Part shown: positions 16,640-26,292 of the stretch, piece after piece
How the letters are laid out: every line of letters begins with the position of its first letter
Position numbering within the stretch: the first letter of the stretch is position 1
NCBI GenBank assembly: GCA_002491115.1
Contig: DKVI01000080.1
Coordinates: 1 to 43,832 of the forward strand
Source: Lachnospiraceae bacterium UBA7182
GTDB taxonomy: Bacteria > Bacillota > Clostridia > Lachnospirales > Lachnospiraceae
Direction of reading: 5' to 3'
Length of the DNA stretch: 43,832 bases
Made by a program: the position numbers and the translations under genes
Notes under the pieces: model-generated
The model's input: the letters and a program-made list of their open reading frames with translations, nothing else
Databases searched by the model: none
Told to the model about the DNA's origin: nothing

Positions 16640-18565
16640 CTATTTCTCTATCTGTTCCAGACAGTTAAGCCAAAGGGAGGCGCAGGCGTCGCTGGGCATG
16701 CGGAGGTCTCCTCTGGGCGAGAGGGCCACGGTTCCCACCTTCGGGCCGTCCGGCAGGCAGGAACGCTTGAACTGCTGGGTAAAGAAACGGCGGTAAAAAG
16801 TTTTCAGCCATTTTAGGACAGTCCCGTCGTCGTACTCACCTTCAAAGGCAATCTTCGCAAGATAATAGATCTTGTCGGGCGAAAAGCCAAAACGCAGCAT
16901 ATAATACAGGTAAAAATCATGGAGCTCATACGGGCCTACCAGATCTTCGGTCTTCTGAGATATGACTCCGTCTTTCGGGGGCAGAAGTTCCGGACTCACC
17001 GGCGTATCCAGAATGTCCAGAAGAATATCCGACAGCCTGGAATCCGTGCAGGTATCCGCGTAATAACGCACCAGATGGCGCACCAGTGTCTTGGGGACAG
17101 ACGCATTGACGCCGTACATGGACATATGATCCCCATTGTAGGTGGCCCATCCAAGGGCCAGTTCCGACATGTCGCCGGTTCCCACCACCAGACCGCCTGT
17201 CTGGTTCGCCACGTCCATCAGGACCTGTGTGCGCTCTCTTGCCTGGGAATTTTCATAGGTAACATCATGCACGTTTATATCATGCCCGATATCCTGAAAA
17301 TGCAGGGAAACGGATGCTTTGATGTCCACTTCTCTCAAGTGAGCGCCTAATCTTTTTGTCAGTTCGCAGGCGTTGGTATAGGTTCTGTCCGTGGTTCCAA
17401 AGCAGGGCATCGTCACCGCCGTGATACAGCTTCTTTCAAGCCCCAGATAATCCGCCGCCTTGGAAGCCACCAGAAGGGCAAGCGTAGAATCCAGTCCGCC
17501 GGAAATGCCGATGACCGCGCTTTTGCTTTTGGTATGTTCCATTCTCTTTTTAAGCCCCATGGCCTGAATCGTAAGGATCTCTTCACAGCGCTTTTCACGT
17601 TCTTCCTTCTGATCGGGTACAAAAGGCGCTTTGTCGATGAACCGTTCCAGGGGCGCGTCCGCTTCTTTCATGGAATATTCTATCGTAAGATAAGATAACG
17701 TATCTTCTTCTGTTTCGTAGGCCGTCAGACGTCTGCGCTCTCCCACCAGGCGCTCCGCATCGATCTCCCCATAGATCGTCTCATTGGTAAAACGTCTGGA
17801 TTCTTTTAAAAGGGTTCCGTTTTCGCAGATCAGATGATGTCCTCCGAACACAAGATCCGTGGAGGATTCTCCTTCTCCCGCACTGGCATAGATGTAACCG
17901 CACACCAGCCGTCCGGACTGGCTGCGGATCAGTTCTCTCCTGTACGCGTCCTTACCGGTCACTTCATCGCTGGCCGACAGGTTTACGATCACGTTCGCTC
18001 CCTGCATGGCATGGAAGGAACTGGGCGGATTCGGCGCCCACAAGTCCTCACAGATCTCCGCGGCCACCGTAAGATGGGGCATATCCGCACAGGCAAACAG
18101 AAGGTTTGTCCCAAAAGGTATCTCCGGCTCCTGATCAACATCTATAAAAGTATATTTTTCCGGCGCTTTGGTAAAATGGCGCGCTTCATAAAATTCGCCA
18201 TAATTCGGTATATGTGTCTTGGGAACCAGACCTAACAGCTCCCCATCCGAATATGCCGCCGCCACATTATAAAGTTTTCCTTTCACTTCCAGCGGAAGCC
18301 CCGCAAAAAAGATCCCGTCCATGCCTTCGCTGGCCTTTACAATCCTTATCAAAGCCTCTTTCGCTTTTTTTAACAGAAGCTCCTGTAAAAACAGATCTTC
18401 GCATGTGTACCCGGTAATACAAAGCTCCGGAAATACGATAATTCTTGCACCGTCCTGCCAGGCTTCTTTCATCAGGCGGATGATCTCCTGTGCATTGTGT
18501 TCTGTGTCGGCCACTCTGATCTTCGGCGCTATGGCAGCCGCTTTTACAAATCCGTATCGCATCAT
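16640..18565 (-). CDS. nadE: Glutamine-dependent NAD+ synthetase
   Basis: This 641-aa two-domain enzyme completes NAD synthesis by amidating nicotinic acid adenine dinucleotide with glutamine nitrogen. The N-terminal nitrilase-type glutaminase domain shows the Glu-Lys-Cys triad motifs FPELCITGY, VPKTHIPNY and AAEICEDLW. The synthetase domain has the P-loop IGISGGLDST (about residue 351). Size fits the long, glutamine-dependent form. It follows hslO by 12 nt, starting at one of two adjacent ATGs after AAAAGGAG, and ends at the terminator at 16576-16623. Confidence 0.95.
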   Translation of the reverse strand: MMRYGFVKAAAIAPKIRVADTEHNAQEIIRLMKEAWQDGARIIVFPELCITGYTCEDLFLQELLLKKAKEALIRIVKASEGMDGIFFAGLPLEVKGKLYNVAAAYSDGELLGLVPKTHIPNYGEFYEARHFTKAPEKYTFIDVDQEPEIPFGTNLLFACADMPHLTVAAEICEDLWAPNPPSSFHAMQGANVIVNLSASDEVTGKDAYRRELIRSQSGRLVCGYIYASAGEGESSTDLVFGGHHLICENGTLLKESRRFTNETIYGEIDAERLVGERRRLTAYETEEDTLSYLTIEYSMKEADAPLERFIDKAPFVPDQKEEREKRCEEILTIQAMGLKKRMEHTKSKSAVIGISGGLDSTLALLVASKAADYLGLERSCITAVTMPCFGTTDRTYTNACELTKRLGAHLREVDIKASVSLHFQDIGHDINVHDVTYENSQARERTQVLMDVANQTGGLVVGTGDMSELALGWATYNGDHMSMYGVNASVPKTLVRHLVRYYADTCTDSRLSDILLDILDTPVSPELLPPKDGVISQKTEDLVGPYELHDFYLYYMLRFGFSPDKIYYLAKIAFEGEYDDGTVLKWLKTFYRRFFTQQFKRSCLPDGPKVGTVALSPRGDLRMPSDACASLWLNCLEQIEK

Positions 18566-18577
18566 TCTTTACTCCTT

Positions 18578-19453
18578 TTATACCTTTTTTATGATTCTTT
18601 TTAAATCCTCAGTTGTAAATTCGTACGCCTCATTGCAGAAATGGCATTTGACTTCTATGGGCTCATGATCCTGTATCATCTCATTTAAGTCTTTTCTGCC
18701 CACGCTGGCGATCACTTTCTCCACTCTTTCTTTGCTGCAGTTACAGAAGAACCGGGTATCCGTGCGTTCCAGTATCTCCGGATTCAGTTCCCCTAATATT
18801 TCCTGTAAAAGCTGTTCCGGCGTATACCCCTGGTCCAGATAAGAAGTCACGCTTTTGATGGATGAGAGTTTCTTTTCCAGCAGCCCGACTACGGATTCTT
18901 CCGCAAAGGGCATAAGCTGAATGATAAACCCACCCGCCTGTTTTACTGTATTGTTCTTTTCCATCAGAACGCCTAGCCCCACCGAGGACGGCGTCTGCTC
19001 GGAACTGGCAAAATAGTAGGTCAGATCATCCGCAATCTCTCCTGTCTTAAGTTCAGTCTGTCCAACATAAGGTTCTTTCATGCCCATATCCTTCATAACG
19101 CTCAGGATTCCCAGCCCCACGGCGCCGCCTACGTCCAGCTTGCCTTTTGCACTGGGCGGAAGCATCACCTGGGGATTGTCCGCAAAGCCTTTTACATTCC
19201 CATGGGCATCCGCCGTCACTGTAAGTCCTTTTATGGGACCGCCGCACTTGATCTGGAGGGTCAGTATATCTTTTTCTCCCTTCATCATCGCCCCCATCAT
19301 CGCCCCTGCCGACATAAGCCGCCCCAGAGCCGCCGTCGCCACCGGGCTGGTATTATGCTTTATCCGGGCGGTTTCCACAGTTTCCCGTGAAGTGACGGCA
19401 AAGGCTCTGATCTGGCCGTCCGCTGCCGTCGCCCTTACGATATAATCCTTCAT
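18578..19453 (-). CDS. hslO: Hsp33 redox-regulated chaperone
   Basis: This 291-aa cytosolic chaperone is switched on by oxidation. The N-terminal substrate-binding domain is complete, and the C-terminal zinc switch has all four cysteines in the expected CNC (residues about 237-239) and CHFC pattern. Loss of zinc and disulfide formation unfolds this region and exposes the binding site. It overlaps the preceding methyltransferase gene by a few bases and is followed 12 nt later by nadE, so the three form one unit. Confidence 0.95.
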   Translation of the reverse strand: MKDYIVRATAADGQIRAFAVTSRETVETARIKHNTSPVATAALGRLMSAGAMMGAMMKGEKDILTLQIKCGGPIKGLTVTADAHGNVKGFADNPQVMLPPSAKGKLDVGGAVGLGILSVMKDMGMKEPYVGQTELKTGEIADDLTYYFASSEQTPSSVGLGVLMEKNNTVKQAGGFIIQLMPFAEESVVGLLEKKLSSIKSVTSYLDQGYTPEQLLQEILGELNPEILERTDTRFFCNCSKERVEKVIASVGRKDLNEMIQDHEPIEVKCHFCNEAYEFTTEDLKRIIKKV

Positions 19454-20211
19454 GTATCCTTCTCCTCTCTCTGACAGACCACGCAGACTCTCTCCGAGTC
19501 CTCTTTCGCCGGTTCACGGGTAAACGCGTCATATATATGCAAAAGCTTAAGCCCCGACCGCTCTACCAGGTCTTTTACCGTATCCAGGCTGTAAGCGCGC
19601 TGATAATGGTCTTCCTCATATTTTCTATAATACCCCGACTCTTCCCGTATGAAAAGGGTCAGATTATATGCATTGATTCTTTTTTCCTCATCATAGTAGT
19701 TTTCCCAGATAAAGCTTCCTTCCTCCCGGTTCTCGGCGATGGTCTGCTCGCCCAGAAGTTCACGGTATTTATACTCCGTATTCAGATCAAATATAAAAAG
19801 GCCTCCATAATCCAGGTAATTGCGTGCGGCCAGCGTAAGGACTTTTAAAAACTCTTCCTCCTCCAGTATATAATTCATACAGTCACAAATGCTGATGATC
19901 GCACCCACGGTCCCGTACAGTTCAAATTCTCTCATGTCCTGGCACAGGTAAAGAATATCATGTCCGGAACGGTCCCTCTTTTCCATGGCTTCTTCCAGCA
20001 TTTCCTCCGATACGTCGATACCGATCATATCATATCCCGCGTCGGCCAAAAGTTCCGTCATCGTCCCTGTGCCGCATCCCAAATCCAGGATCAGGCCGGA
20101 CGCTATGCCATGCTCCTGCAAAAGCCCCGTCAGATATTCTCCCCACATCCCATAGGGAATATCGTCCATAAACAGGTCATAGACCCTGGCAAATTCTGTA
20201 TACGCATCCAT
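19450..20211 (-). CDS. Class I SAM-dependent methyltransferase
   Basis: About 253 aa. The Rossmann motif I, ILDLGCGTGTMTELLADAGYDMIGIDVS, is clear near residues 42-70, and motif II (ISICDCMNYI) lies near 108. The rest fits the YqeM/methyltransferase-25-like group, whose substrate is usually unknown. I start it at the ATG at 20211, which has GGAG 8 nt upstream; the frame also has a TTG one codon earlier. It is the first gene of the methyltransferase-hslO-nadE unit and lies just after the crh terminator. No clear promoter is visible in the short gap. Confidence 0.8.
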   Translation of the reverse strand: MDAYTEFARVYDLFMDDIPYGMWGEYLTGLLQEHGIASGLILDLGCGTGTMTELLADAGYDMIGIDVSEEMLEEAMEKRDRSGHDILYLCQDMREFELYGTVGAIISICDCMNYILEEEEFLKVLTLAARNYLDYGGLFIFDLNTEYKYRELLGEQTIAENREEGSFIWENYYDEEKRINAYNLTLFIREESGYYRKYEEDHYQRAYSLDTVKDLVERSGLKLLHIYDAFTREPAKEDSERVCVVCQREEKDT

Positions 20212-20246
20212 CAAATCCGCTCCCTCCGCCGTCTGCTTACAACCGC

Positions 20247-20276
20247 GAAAAAAGCGGAGACTTTATAAGCCTCCGC
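20247..20276 (-). terminator. Intrinsic terminator after the crh-like gene
   Basis: On the minus strand a 10-bp stem (GCGGAGGCTT with AAGTCTCCGC, 3-nt loop) is followed by a T-run. It ends the murB-rapZ-whiA-crh unit. Confidence 0.9.
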
Positions 20277-20290
20277 CTTCCGCCTATTTA

Positions 20291-20557
20291 TCACATCGCC
20301 TGATTTTTGCTGCTTAAATACTTTTCAATATTTTCAATCGCCGCCGCTTCGTCGCTGCCTTCAGCAGATACAACTACGGATTCTCCTGCCGACAGCCCCA
20401 GGGTCATCATTCCCATAATGCTTTTCGCGTTTACTTTTTTTCCTTCATTTTCCACATAAATCGTACTCTCGTACTGGCTGGCCACCTGCACCAGAAGTGC
20501 CGTAGGCCGTGCCTCCAATCCATCAGCTATCTGTATGGTGATTGGTTTCTTAATCAT
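20291..20557 (-). CDS. Crh-like HPr-family protein lacking His15
   Basis: An 88-aa HPr-fold protein when started at the ATG at 20557, which sits behind a strong AAGGAGGAG site one base past the whiA stop. The position of the catalytic His15 is Glu (ADGLEARPTA, E15), so it cannot carry phosphate from enzyme I. Ser46 (NAKSIMG) is kept. This is the pattern of Crh, which has Gln at 15 and, once Ser46 is phosphorylated by HPr kinase, acts as a CcpA co-repressor. Its place directly after whiA is also that of crh in Bacillus. Function as a regulator rather than a sugar-transport carrier is inferred. Confidence 0.85.
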   Translation of the reverse strand: MIKKPITIQIADGLEARPTALLVQVASQYESTIYVENEGKKVNAKSIMGMMTLGLSAGESVVVSAEGSDEAAAIENIEKYLSSKNQAM

Positions 20558-20558
20558 T

Positions 20559-21506
20559 TTACTCCTCCTTGCCTTCACGCAATCTTTCTGCTATAAGGCT
20601 TAACTTACGCAGACGATGATTTACACCGGATTTTCCTACTTTGGGCGAAAGCATGTCGCCCAATTCCTTAAGACTTGCGTCCGGATGTTCCAACCGAAGC
20701 CTGGCTATCTGTTCCAGACTTTCTGTAAGCTTTTGCAGTCCCATCACATCTTCAATATATCGGATGTCCTCTGTTTGACGGACCGCGGCGGAAACTGTCT
20801 TGTTCAGGTTCGCAGTCTCACAGTTCACCTTTCGGTTTACAGAGTTGCGCATTTCCTTTACAATACGCACATTCTCCAACTGCATCAGCGATACATGAGC
20901 TCCCATAAGCCCCAGAAGCTCCACGATCTGAGATCCTTCTTTTACATAGACCACATAATGTTTCTTGCGCATTACGATCCTTGCATCTATCTGATACAGT
21001 TCCATAAGGTTCTTGAGACAGGAAGCTTTCTCATCAGAAGCGCATACGATCTCAAAATGATAGGATTTTTCCGGAGCGCTGACAGATCCTGCAGCAAGAA
21101 ATGCTCCCCGTATAAAAGCACGCCTGCAGCAGTTCTGCTTCAATAACTGATTATGTACCGGCGGCACGTATTCATAAATATCCCCCTCTGATGAGATCAG
21201 ACATGTTTCTTTTAAAAGCCTTCGAGCTTCCGGGTCTTTGCAGACCACCACAGAGTAATATCGTGCCTCCCGCCTTTTCCTGACAGTTACTTCAGCTCTA
21301 ATTTTAAATGCTTTTCTCAATAAAGTAAAGTACTTTCTTGCAACTGGAAGATTTTCCGTCTGTATTTTCACAAGAAAACGGTTATTTTCCGTAATACTGA
21401 TCTTTCCGCACATGTTTAAAATAGCAGCAGTCTCGGCCACCTGGCAGTGGCGTCCTCCGAAAGCCCTTGTGGAAAGCTCTTCCTTAATATCTCCGGAAAA
21501 TGACAT
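20559..21506 (-). CDS. whiA: WhiA sporulation/cell-division regulator
   Basis: About 315 aa from the ATG at 21506 (MSFSGDIKEEL), which has a strong GGAGGG site; an upstream in-frame ATG adds 20 non-conserved residues. An N-terminal LAGLIDADG-like domain (CRRAFIRGAFLAAGSVSAPEKSYH) and a C-terminal helix-turn-helix (SLKELGDMLSPKVGKSGVNHRLRK) are complete. WhiA is a DNA-binding protein conserved through Gram-positive bacteria and affects division and chromosome segregation. It lies 16 nt after rapZ and one base before the crh-like gene. Confidence 0.93.
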   Translation of the reverse strand: MSFSGDIKEELSTRAFGGRHCQVAETAAILNMCGKISITENNRFLVKIQTENLPVARKYFTLLRKAFKIRAEVTVRKRREARYYSVVVCKDPEARRLLKETCLISSEGDIYEYVPPVHNQLLKQNCCRRAFIRGAFLAAGSVSAPEKSYHFEIVCASDEKASCLKNLMELYQIDARIVMRKKHYVVYVKEGSQIVELLGLMGAHVSLMQLENVRIVKEMRNSVNRKVNCETANLNKTVSAAVRQTEDIRYIEDVMGLQKLTESLEQIARLRLEHPDASLKELGDMLSPKVGKSGVNHRLRKLSLIAERLREGKEE

Positions 21507-21522
21507 ATGCCGTCCCTCCTGC

Positions 21523-22398
21523 TTATTTTCCTCTCGCAGCGTCCTTCCCGATATCCCGGTGTTCAAGTTTCACGCCATAATCATTCTGATTCTGAAGGCG
21601 CTCATAGAGCTTGTTTGCCAGAGTCACGGAACGATGCTTCCCGCCGGTACAGCCGATGGCTACCACCAGTTGATTCTTACCTTCCAGCACATAGTTCGGC
21701 ACCAGAAACCGGATCATATCATCCAGCTTGTCCAGGAATATATGAGCCATCTCATAACCCATGACGAAGTCCTGGATCTGCCTGTCGTTGCCGGTCAGTT
21801 TCCTGAGTTCCTCATAGTAATAAGGGTTCGGGAGAAAACGCACGTCAAAGACCAGATCCGCGTCGCCTGGTATGCCGTATTTGAATCCAAAAGAGAGAAC
21901 CGTAATCATAAGGTTCTTAAATTCCCTGTTCTGAATAAAGATCTTGTCCAGTTCCTGCTTAAGTTCCCTGACCAGAAGCTTGCTCGTATCGATGATATAG
22001 TCCGCGTCTTTTTTTAAAAATACCAGGCGTTCCCGCTCCAGCGAGATGCCCTGTTCGATGCGTCCTGATTCCGCCAGAGGATGCATACGTCTGGTTTCTT
22101 TGTATCGTTTTACCAGAACATCATCCGATGCGTCCAGAAACAGAATCTCATATACAATACCCTGGACAGCCAGACGTTCCAGTATCTGTTCCAGCTCGCT
22201 TAACGCCTTTCCGCTTCGCACGTCGATACCAATGGCTACTTTCGTAATCTCACTGTTCCCTGACGCCGTCAGCTCGGCAAATTTGTCGATAAAAAGAACC
22301 GGCAGATTGTCCACACAAAAATACCCTGCATCCTCCAGTATTTTTAGCGCAGTGGCTCTCCCCGCGCCGGACATACCTGTCACAATTACCAGTCTCAT
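21523..22398 (-). CDS. rapZ: RapZ/YvcJ family nucleotide-binding protein
   Basis: This 291-aa protein matches the RapZ/YvcJ family in length and motifs: an N-terminal P-loop region, CVDNLP, and a C-terminal domain with VAIGCTGGKHRSV. In Bacillus the protein binds and hydrolyses nucleotides and affects competence; in enterobacteria it targets a small RNA for degradation. The P-loop here reads GMSGAGRATA instead of the usual GMSGAGKSTA, so the key Lys and Ser are Arg and Ala and NTP hydrolysis may be reduced. It lies 14 nt after murB. The usual neighbour yvcK is missing between it and whiA. Confidence 0.92.
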   Translation of the reverse strand: MRLVIVTGMSGAGRATALKILEDAGYFCVDNLPVLFIDKFAELTASGNSEITKVAIGIDVRSGKALSELEQILERLAVQGIVYEILFLDASDDVLVKRYKETRRMHPLAESGRIEQGISLERERLVFLKKDADYIIDTSKLLVRELKQELDKIFIQNREFKNLMITVLSFGFKYGIPGDADLVFDVRFLPNPYYYEELRKLTGNDRQIQDFVMGYEMAHIFLDKLDDMIRFLVPNYVLEGKNQLVVAIGCTGGKHRSVTLANKLYERLQNQNDYGVKLEHRDIGKDAARGK

Positions 22399-22412
22399 CT
22401 TATCTGCCTCCT

Positions 22413-23318
22413 CTACTGCCAGCCAAGGAATTTCACTTCCGGTTCCAGCCGGACTCCTGCATCTTCATAGACTTTTCTTTGTACTGTCTCAATCAGCTCC
22501 CGGATCTGGGACGCCGTGGCTTTCCCCCGGTTGATAATGAACCCGCAGTGCTTTTCCGATACCTGGGCGTCTCCTATAGAAAAGCCTTTAAGCCCTGCCT
22601 CCTGGATCAGCTGTCCGGCGAAATAACCTTCAGGACGCTTAAAGGTGCTGCCCGCACTGGCATATTCCACCGGCTGCTTTTTCACCCTTTGTTCTTTTAG
22701 TTGATCCATCTTCTCCTGAATCTTCTCCGTGCTGCCTGTACGCAGTTCAAACACTGCCTCGAGGACGACGCTTTGTTCTTCTGAAAGCCGGCTTTTTCTG
22801 TAGCCAAACCTCATCTCTTCACCTGTGTACTCCCGGAACATACCCTCTGCCGTCAGTACCTTTACCCTACGGACCACGTCTTTCATCTCCCCGCCGTAGG
22901 CGCCTGCATTCATCACAAGCGCGCCGCCCACGGTTCCGGGAATCCCGGAGGCAAATTCCAGGCCTGTAAGACCTTCTCTGCACGCCAGATGCGCCGCCCG
23001 TGAAAGGAGAACGCCTGCCTCAAGATACAGACAGACGCCTTTTACTTCAGCCTTGGCCATGTTTTTAAAAAGATGGATGATCACACCGTCGTACCCGTTG
23101 TCACTCACCAAAAGATTGCTTCCGTTCCCGACAAGATAAAAGGGCATCCCGGCTTTCTGGCAGGCCTGTATGATCTTTTGAAGCTGTTCTGCGCTTTGGG
23201 GCTCCACAAGATAACGCGCACAGCCGCCAACGCGAAAAGTTGTATGGTCTTTCATAGGTTCATCGGTCCACACATGCTCCTTTCCCGTCAGTTCCTGTAA
23301 GATACTTAACATATTCAC
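22413..23318 (-). CDS. murB: UDP-N-acetylenolpyruvoylglucosamine reductase
   Basis: This 301-aa FAD enzyme carries out the second committed step of peptidoglycan precursor synthesis, reducing the enolpyruvyl group with NADPH. FAD-binding stretches FRVGGCARYLV (about residue 28), GNGSNLLVSD and ASGIPGTVGGALVMNAGAYGGE are present, as is the C-terminal AGSTFKRPEGYFAGQLIQ. Length fits the type II form found in Firmicutes. It lies 71 nt after uvrA with no clear terminator between them, and leads into rapZ. Confidence 0.95.
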   Translation of the reverse strand: MNMLSILQELTGKEHVWTDEPMKDHTTFRVGGCARYLVEPQSAEQLQKIIQACQKAGMPFYLVGNGSNLLVSDNGYDGVIIHLFKNMAKAEVKGVCLYLEAGVLLSRAAHLACREGLTGLEFASGIPGTVGGALVMNAGAYGGEMKDVVRRVKVLTAEGMFREYTGEEMRFGYRKSRLSEEQSVVLEAVFELRTGSTEKIQEKMDQLKEQRVKKQPVEYASAGSTFKRPEGYFAGQLIQEAGLKGFSIGDAQVSEKHCGFIINRGKATASQIRELIETVQRKVYEDAGVRLEPEVKFLGWQ

Positions 23319-23389
23319 CTCGCCATTTCCGTCACAGTCCGGCCCTGCTGCCTCTGCAACCTGTTTTCAGTCTGAAAATATCTATAGTA

Positions 23390-26248
23390 CTATGATACAT
23401 GAGTTCCATCTTTTTTCAAGTATTTTTTCACATAATATCCTGTATAGGATCCTGTATGTTCTGCCACCTCCTCGGGTGTGCCGCTCGTCACCACGGTACC
23501 GCCGCCGTCTCCGCCTTCCGGTCCCATATCGATAATATAATCCGCTGTCTTGATCACATCCAGATTATGTTCGATCACAATGACCGTATTGCCGCCGTCT
23601 GTCAGTCTCTTAAGAATCTCTGTCAGCTTGTGTACATCCGCAAAATGAAGGCCTGTCGTCGGTTCATCCAGAATATAAACTGTCTTTCCTGTACTTCTTC
23701 GGCTCAGTTCCGTCGCCAGTTTGATCCTCTGGGCTTCCCCGCCTGACAAAGTAGTCGAAGGCTGGCCCAGTTTAATGTAAGAAAGCCCCACATCATACAA
23801 AGTCTCGATTTTCCGCCGGATAAAAGGCACGTTTTCAAAAAATGCAAGCGCCTCCTCCACGGTCATCTCCAGCACGTCATAAATGCTCTTGCCTTTATAT
23901 TTTACTTCAAGGGTTTCCCGATTATACCTCTTTCCATGACAAACTTCACAGGGAACATATACATCCGGCAAAAAATGCATCTCTATCTTCAATATACCGT
24001 CGCCCGCGCAGGCCTCGCAGCGTCCCCCCTTCACATTAAAACTGAACCTGCCTTTTTTGTATCCTTTCGCCTTGGCGTCGGAAGTAGAGGCAAAAAGATC
24101 CCGAATCATGTCAAATACGCCTGTATAAGTGGCAGGATTGGACCGGGGGGTGCGACCGATGGGGGACTGGTCAATACAGATTACCTTGTCCAGTTGATCC
24201 ATCCCTTCAATGCTTCTGTGTTTTCCCGGAATCGTCCTGGCACGGTTTAGCTGCTTTGCCAGGCTTTTGTACAGGATCTCGTTGACCAGAGAGCTTTTCC
24301 CTGATCCTGATACGCCGGTCACACAGGTAAGGACGCCCAGCGGAAAGCTTACGTCTATATTTTTCAAATTGTTTTCTTTGGCGCCTTTTACCGTCATCCA
24401 GCCTGTGGGCACACGTCTCTCCTGCGGTACCGGGATACTGATCCTGCCGCTTAGATAAGCGCCCGTGACGGAAGCGGGGTTATCCATCAGCTCTTTTGCG
24501 GTACCTGTGGCCACTACCTGGCCTCCGTGTTCTCCTGCTCCCGGGCCGATATCCACAATGTAGTCTGCTGCCAGCATGGTATCTTCATCATGTTCCACCA
24601 CAATCACCGTATTGCCCAGGTCTTTCAAATGCCTTAATGTATTCAGAAGCTTATCGTTGTCCCGCTGATGCAGCCCGATGCTGGGCTCGTCCAGAATGTA
24701 AGCCACACCCACCAGTCCTGAACCGATCTGGGTAGCCAGGCGGATTCTCTGGGCTTCCCCGCCCGAAAGCGTACCGGTCGCCCGGGTGAGGGACAGATAA
24801 TTCAGTCCCACATCCATCAGGAACCGGATACGCGCCCTGATTTCCTTTAATATCTGATCCCCAATCAAAAGCTGCTGCTCTGTAAGGGACATATTTTCCA
24901 GAAACGCCTGCAGATCCTGAACAGACTGATTCGTCACATCATATATGTTCTTACCGCAGACCGTCACCGCAAGAGATCCGGGCTTTAATCTCTGCCCTTT
25001 ACAGGAACGGCAGGGAGTGATCCTCATAAAAGTCTCATACTCCTGCTTCATGGTATCCGAACCGGTCTCCCGATAACGGCGCTCGGAATTTTTGATCAGG
25101 CCTTCAAAAGCCACCTGATAGACGCCCTCGCCCCTCTGCCCTTTATAATGCACGGTCACTTCCCGTCCGTCCGTTCCGTGGATCAGCATATACTGTATCT
25201 CTTCCGGAAGGTCCTGATACGGAGTTGACAGATCAAAATGGTATTCTTTTGACAAAGCGTTTAAAATTGCGTAGGTAAAGCTGGCAGGGTCCGTACAGGA
25301 CTGCCAGCCCATAACCTGGATCGCGCCTTCGGCTATACTAAGGGACTTGTCCGGTATGATCAGATCCTCGTCAAACTCCATCTTATAACCAAGCCCCGCA
25401 CAGGCAGGGCAGGCGCCGAAAGGATTGTTAAAGGAAAAACTCCGCGGTTCCACTTCCTCGATGCTGACGCCGCAGTCCGGGCAGGCATAGCTGGAACTCA
25501 AGGTCATAAGCTCCCCGCTCTCAATCAGTTCCACCACCAGCAGTCCCTCTGAAAGGCCAAGTACCGTCTCGATGGAGTCCGACAGCCTTTTTTCTATTCC
25601 CGGCTTTATGATCAGACGGTCCACAACAATCTCAATCAGGTGCTTATTATTTTTTTCCAGTTTAATCTCCTCAGACAGCTCATAGATATGCCCGTCAATC
25701 TTCACACGGACAAAACCGCTCTTTCTCGCCCTTTCCAAAAGCTTTGTATGTTCTCCCTTGCGGCTTTTGACCACCGGCGCCAAAAGCTGTATCTTCGTCC
25801 GCTCGGGCAGCGTCATGATCTGGTCCACCATCTGGTCTATGCTTTGCTTTTTGATCTCCCGGCCGCATTTGGGACAATGGGGTATTCCGATCCTTGCATA
25901 AAGCAGACGAAAATAATCATAGATCTCCGTCACCGTACCTACTGTGGATCTGGGATTCCGGTTCGTGGATTTCTGGTCGATGGATATGGCCGGGGACAGT
26001 CCTTCGATGCTTTCCACATCCGGTTTTTCCATCTGTCCGAGAAACTGTCTTGCGTAAGAAGACAAAGATTCCATATACCGTCTCTGCCCTTCCGCATAGA
26101 TCGTATCAAACGCCAGGGATGATTTTCCCGAGCCGCTTAAGCCGGTCAGTACTACAAGCTCATTCCTGGGTATTTCCAGGTCAATATTTTTCAGATTATG
26201 CTCGCTGGCTCCCCTGATCTTAATAAATTTCCTTCTTTCTTCCGTCAT
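23390..26248 (-). CDS. uvrA: UvrABC excinuclease subunit A
   Basis: This 952-aa ATPase scans DNA for bulky lesions and loads UvrB. Both ABC halves are intact: Walker A GLSGSGKSSLAF and GVSGSGKSSLVN, and two LSGGEAQRI signatures. Zinc-binding cysteine pairs (CPKC; CEACAGDG...CEVC) are in place. Length is normal for UvrA. uvrB is not next to it, unlike in many Firmicutes. An extended -10 promoter and a LexA-like box lie in the 181-bp gap shared with the divergent response regulator, which points to SOS control. Confidence 0.96.
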   Translation of the reverse strand: MTEERRKFIKIRGASEHNLKNIDLEIPRNELVVLTGLSGSGKSSLAFDTIYAEGQRRYMESLSSYARQFLGQMEKPDVESIEGLSPAISIDQKSTNRNPRSTVGTVTEIYDYFRLLYARIGIPHCPKCGREIKKQSIDQMVDQIMTLPERTKIQLLAPVVKSRKGEHTKLLERARKSGFVRVKIDGHIYELSEEIKLEKNNKHLIEIVVDRLIIKPGIEKRLSDSIETVLGLSEGLLVVELIESGELMTLSSSYACPDCGVSIEEVEPRSFSFNNPFGACPACAGLGYKMEFDEDLIIPDKSLSIAEGAIQVMGWQSCTDPASFTYAILNALSKEYHFDLSTPYQDLPEEIQYMLIHGTDGREVTVHYKGQRGEGVYQVAFEGLIKNSERRYRETGSDTMKQEYETFMRITPCRSCKGQRLKPGSLAVTVCGKNIYDVTNQSVQDLQAFLENMSLTEQQLLIGDQILKEIRARIRFLMDVGLNYLSLTRATGTLSGGEAQRIRLATQIGSGLVGVAYILDEPSIGLHQRDNDKLLNTLRHLKDLGNTVIVVEHDEDTMLAADYIVDIGPGAGEHGGQVVATGTAKELMDNPASVTGAYLSGRISIPVPQERRVPTGWMTVKGAKENNLKNIDVSFPLGVLTCVTGVSGSGKSSLVNEILYKSLAKQLNRARTIPGKHRSIEGMDQLDKVICIDQSPIGRTPRSNPATYTGVFDMIRDLFASTSDAKAKGYKKGRFSFNVKGGRCEACAGDGILKIEMHFLPDVYVPCEVCHGKRYNRETLEVKYKGKSIYDVLEMTVEEALAFFENVPFIRRKIETLYDVGLSYIKLGQPSTTLSGGEAQRIKLATELSRRSTGKTVYILDEPTTGLHFADVHKLTEILKRLTDGGNTVIVIEHNLDVIKTADYIIDMGPEGGDGGGTVVTSGTPEEVAEHTGSYTGYYVKKYLKKDGTHVS

Positions 26249-26292
26249 CTGTCCTTCATCTCCTGCAATTACTTTTCCATATTCATCCGCTT

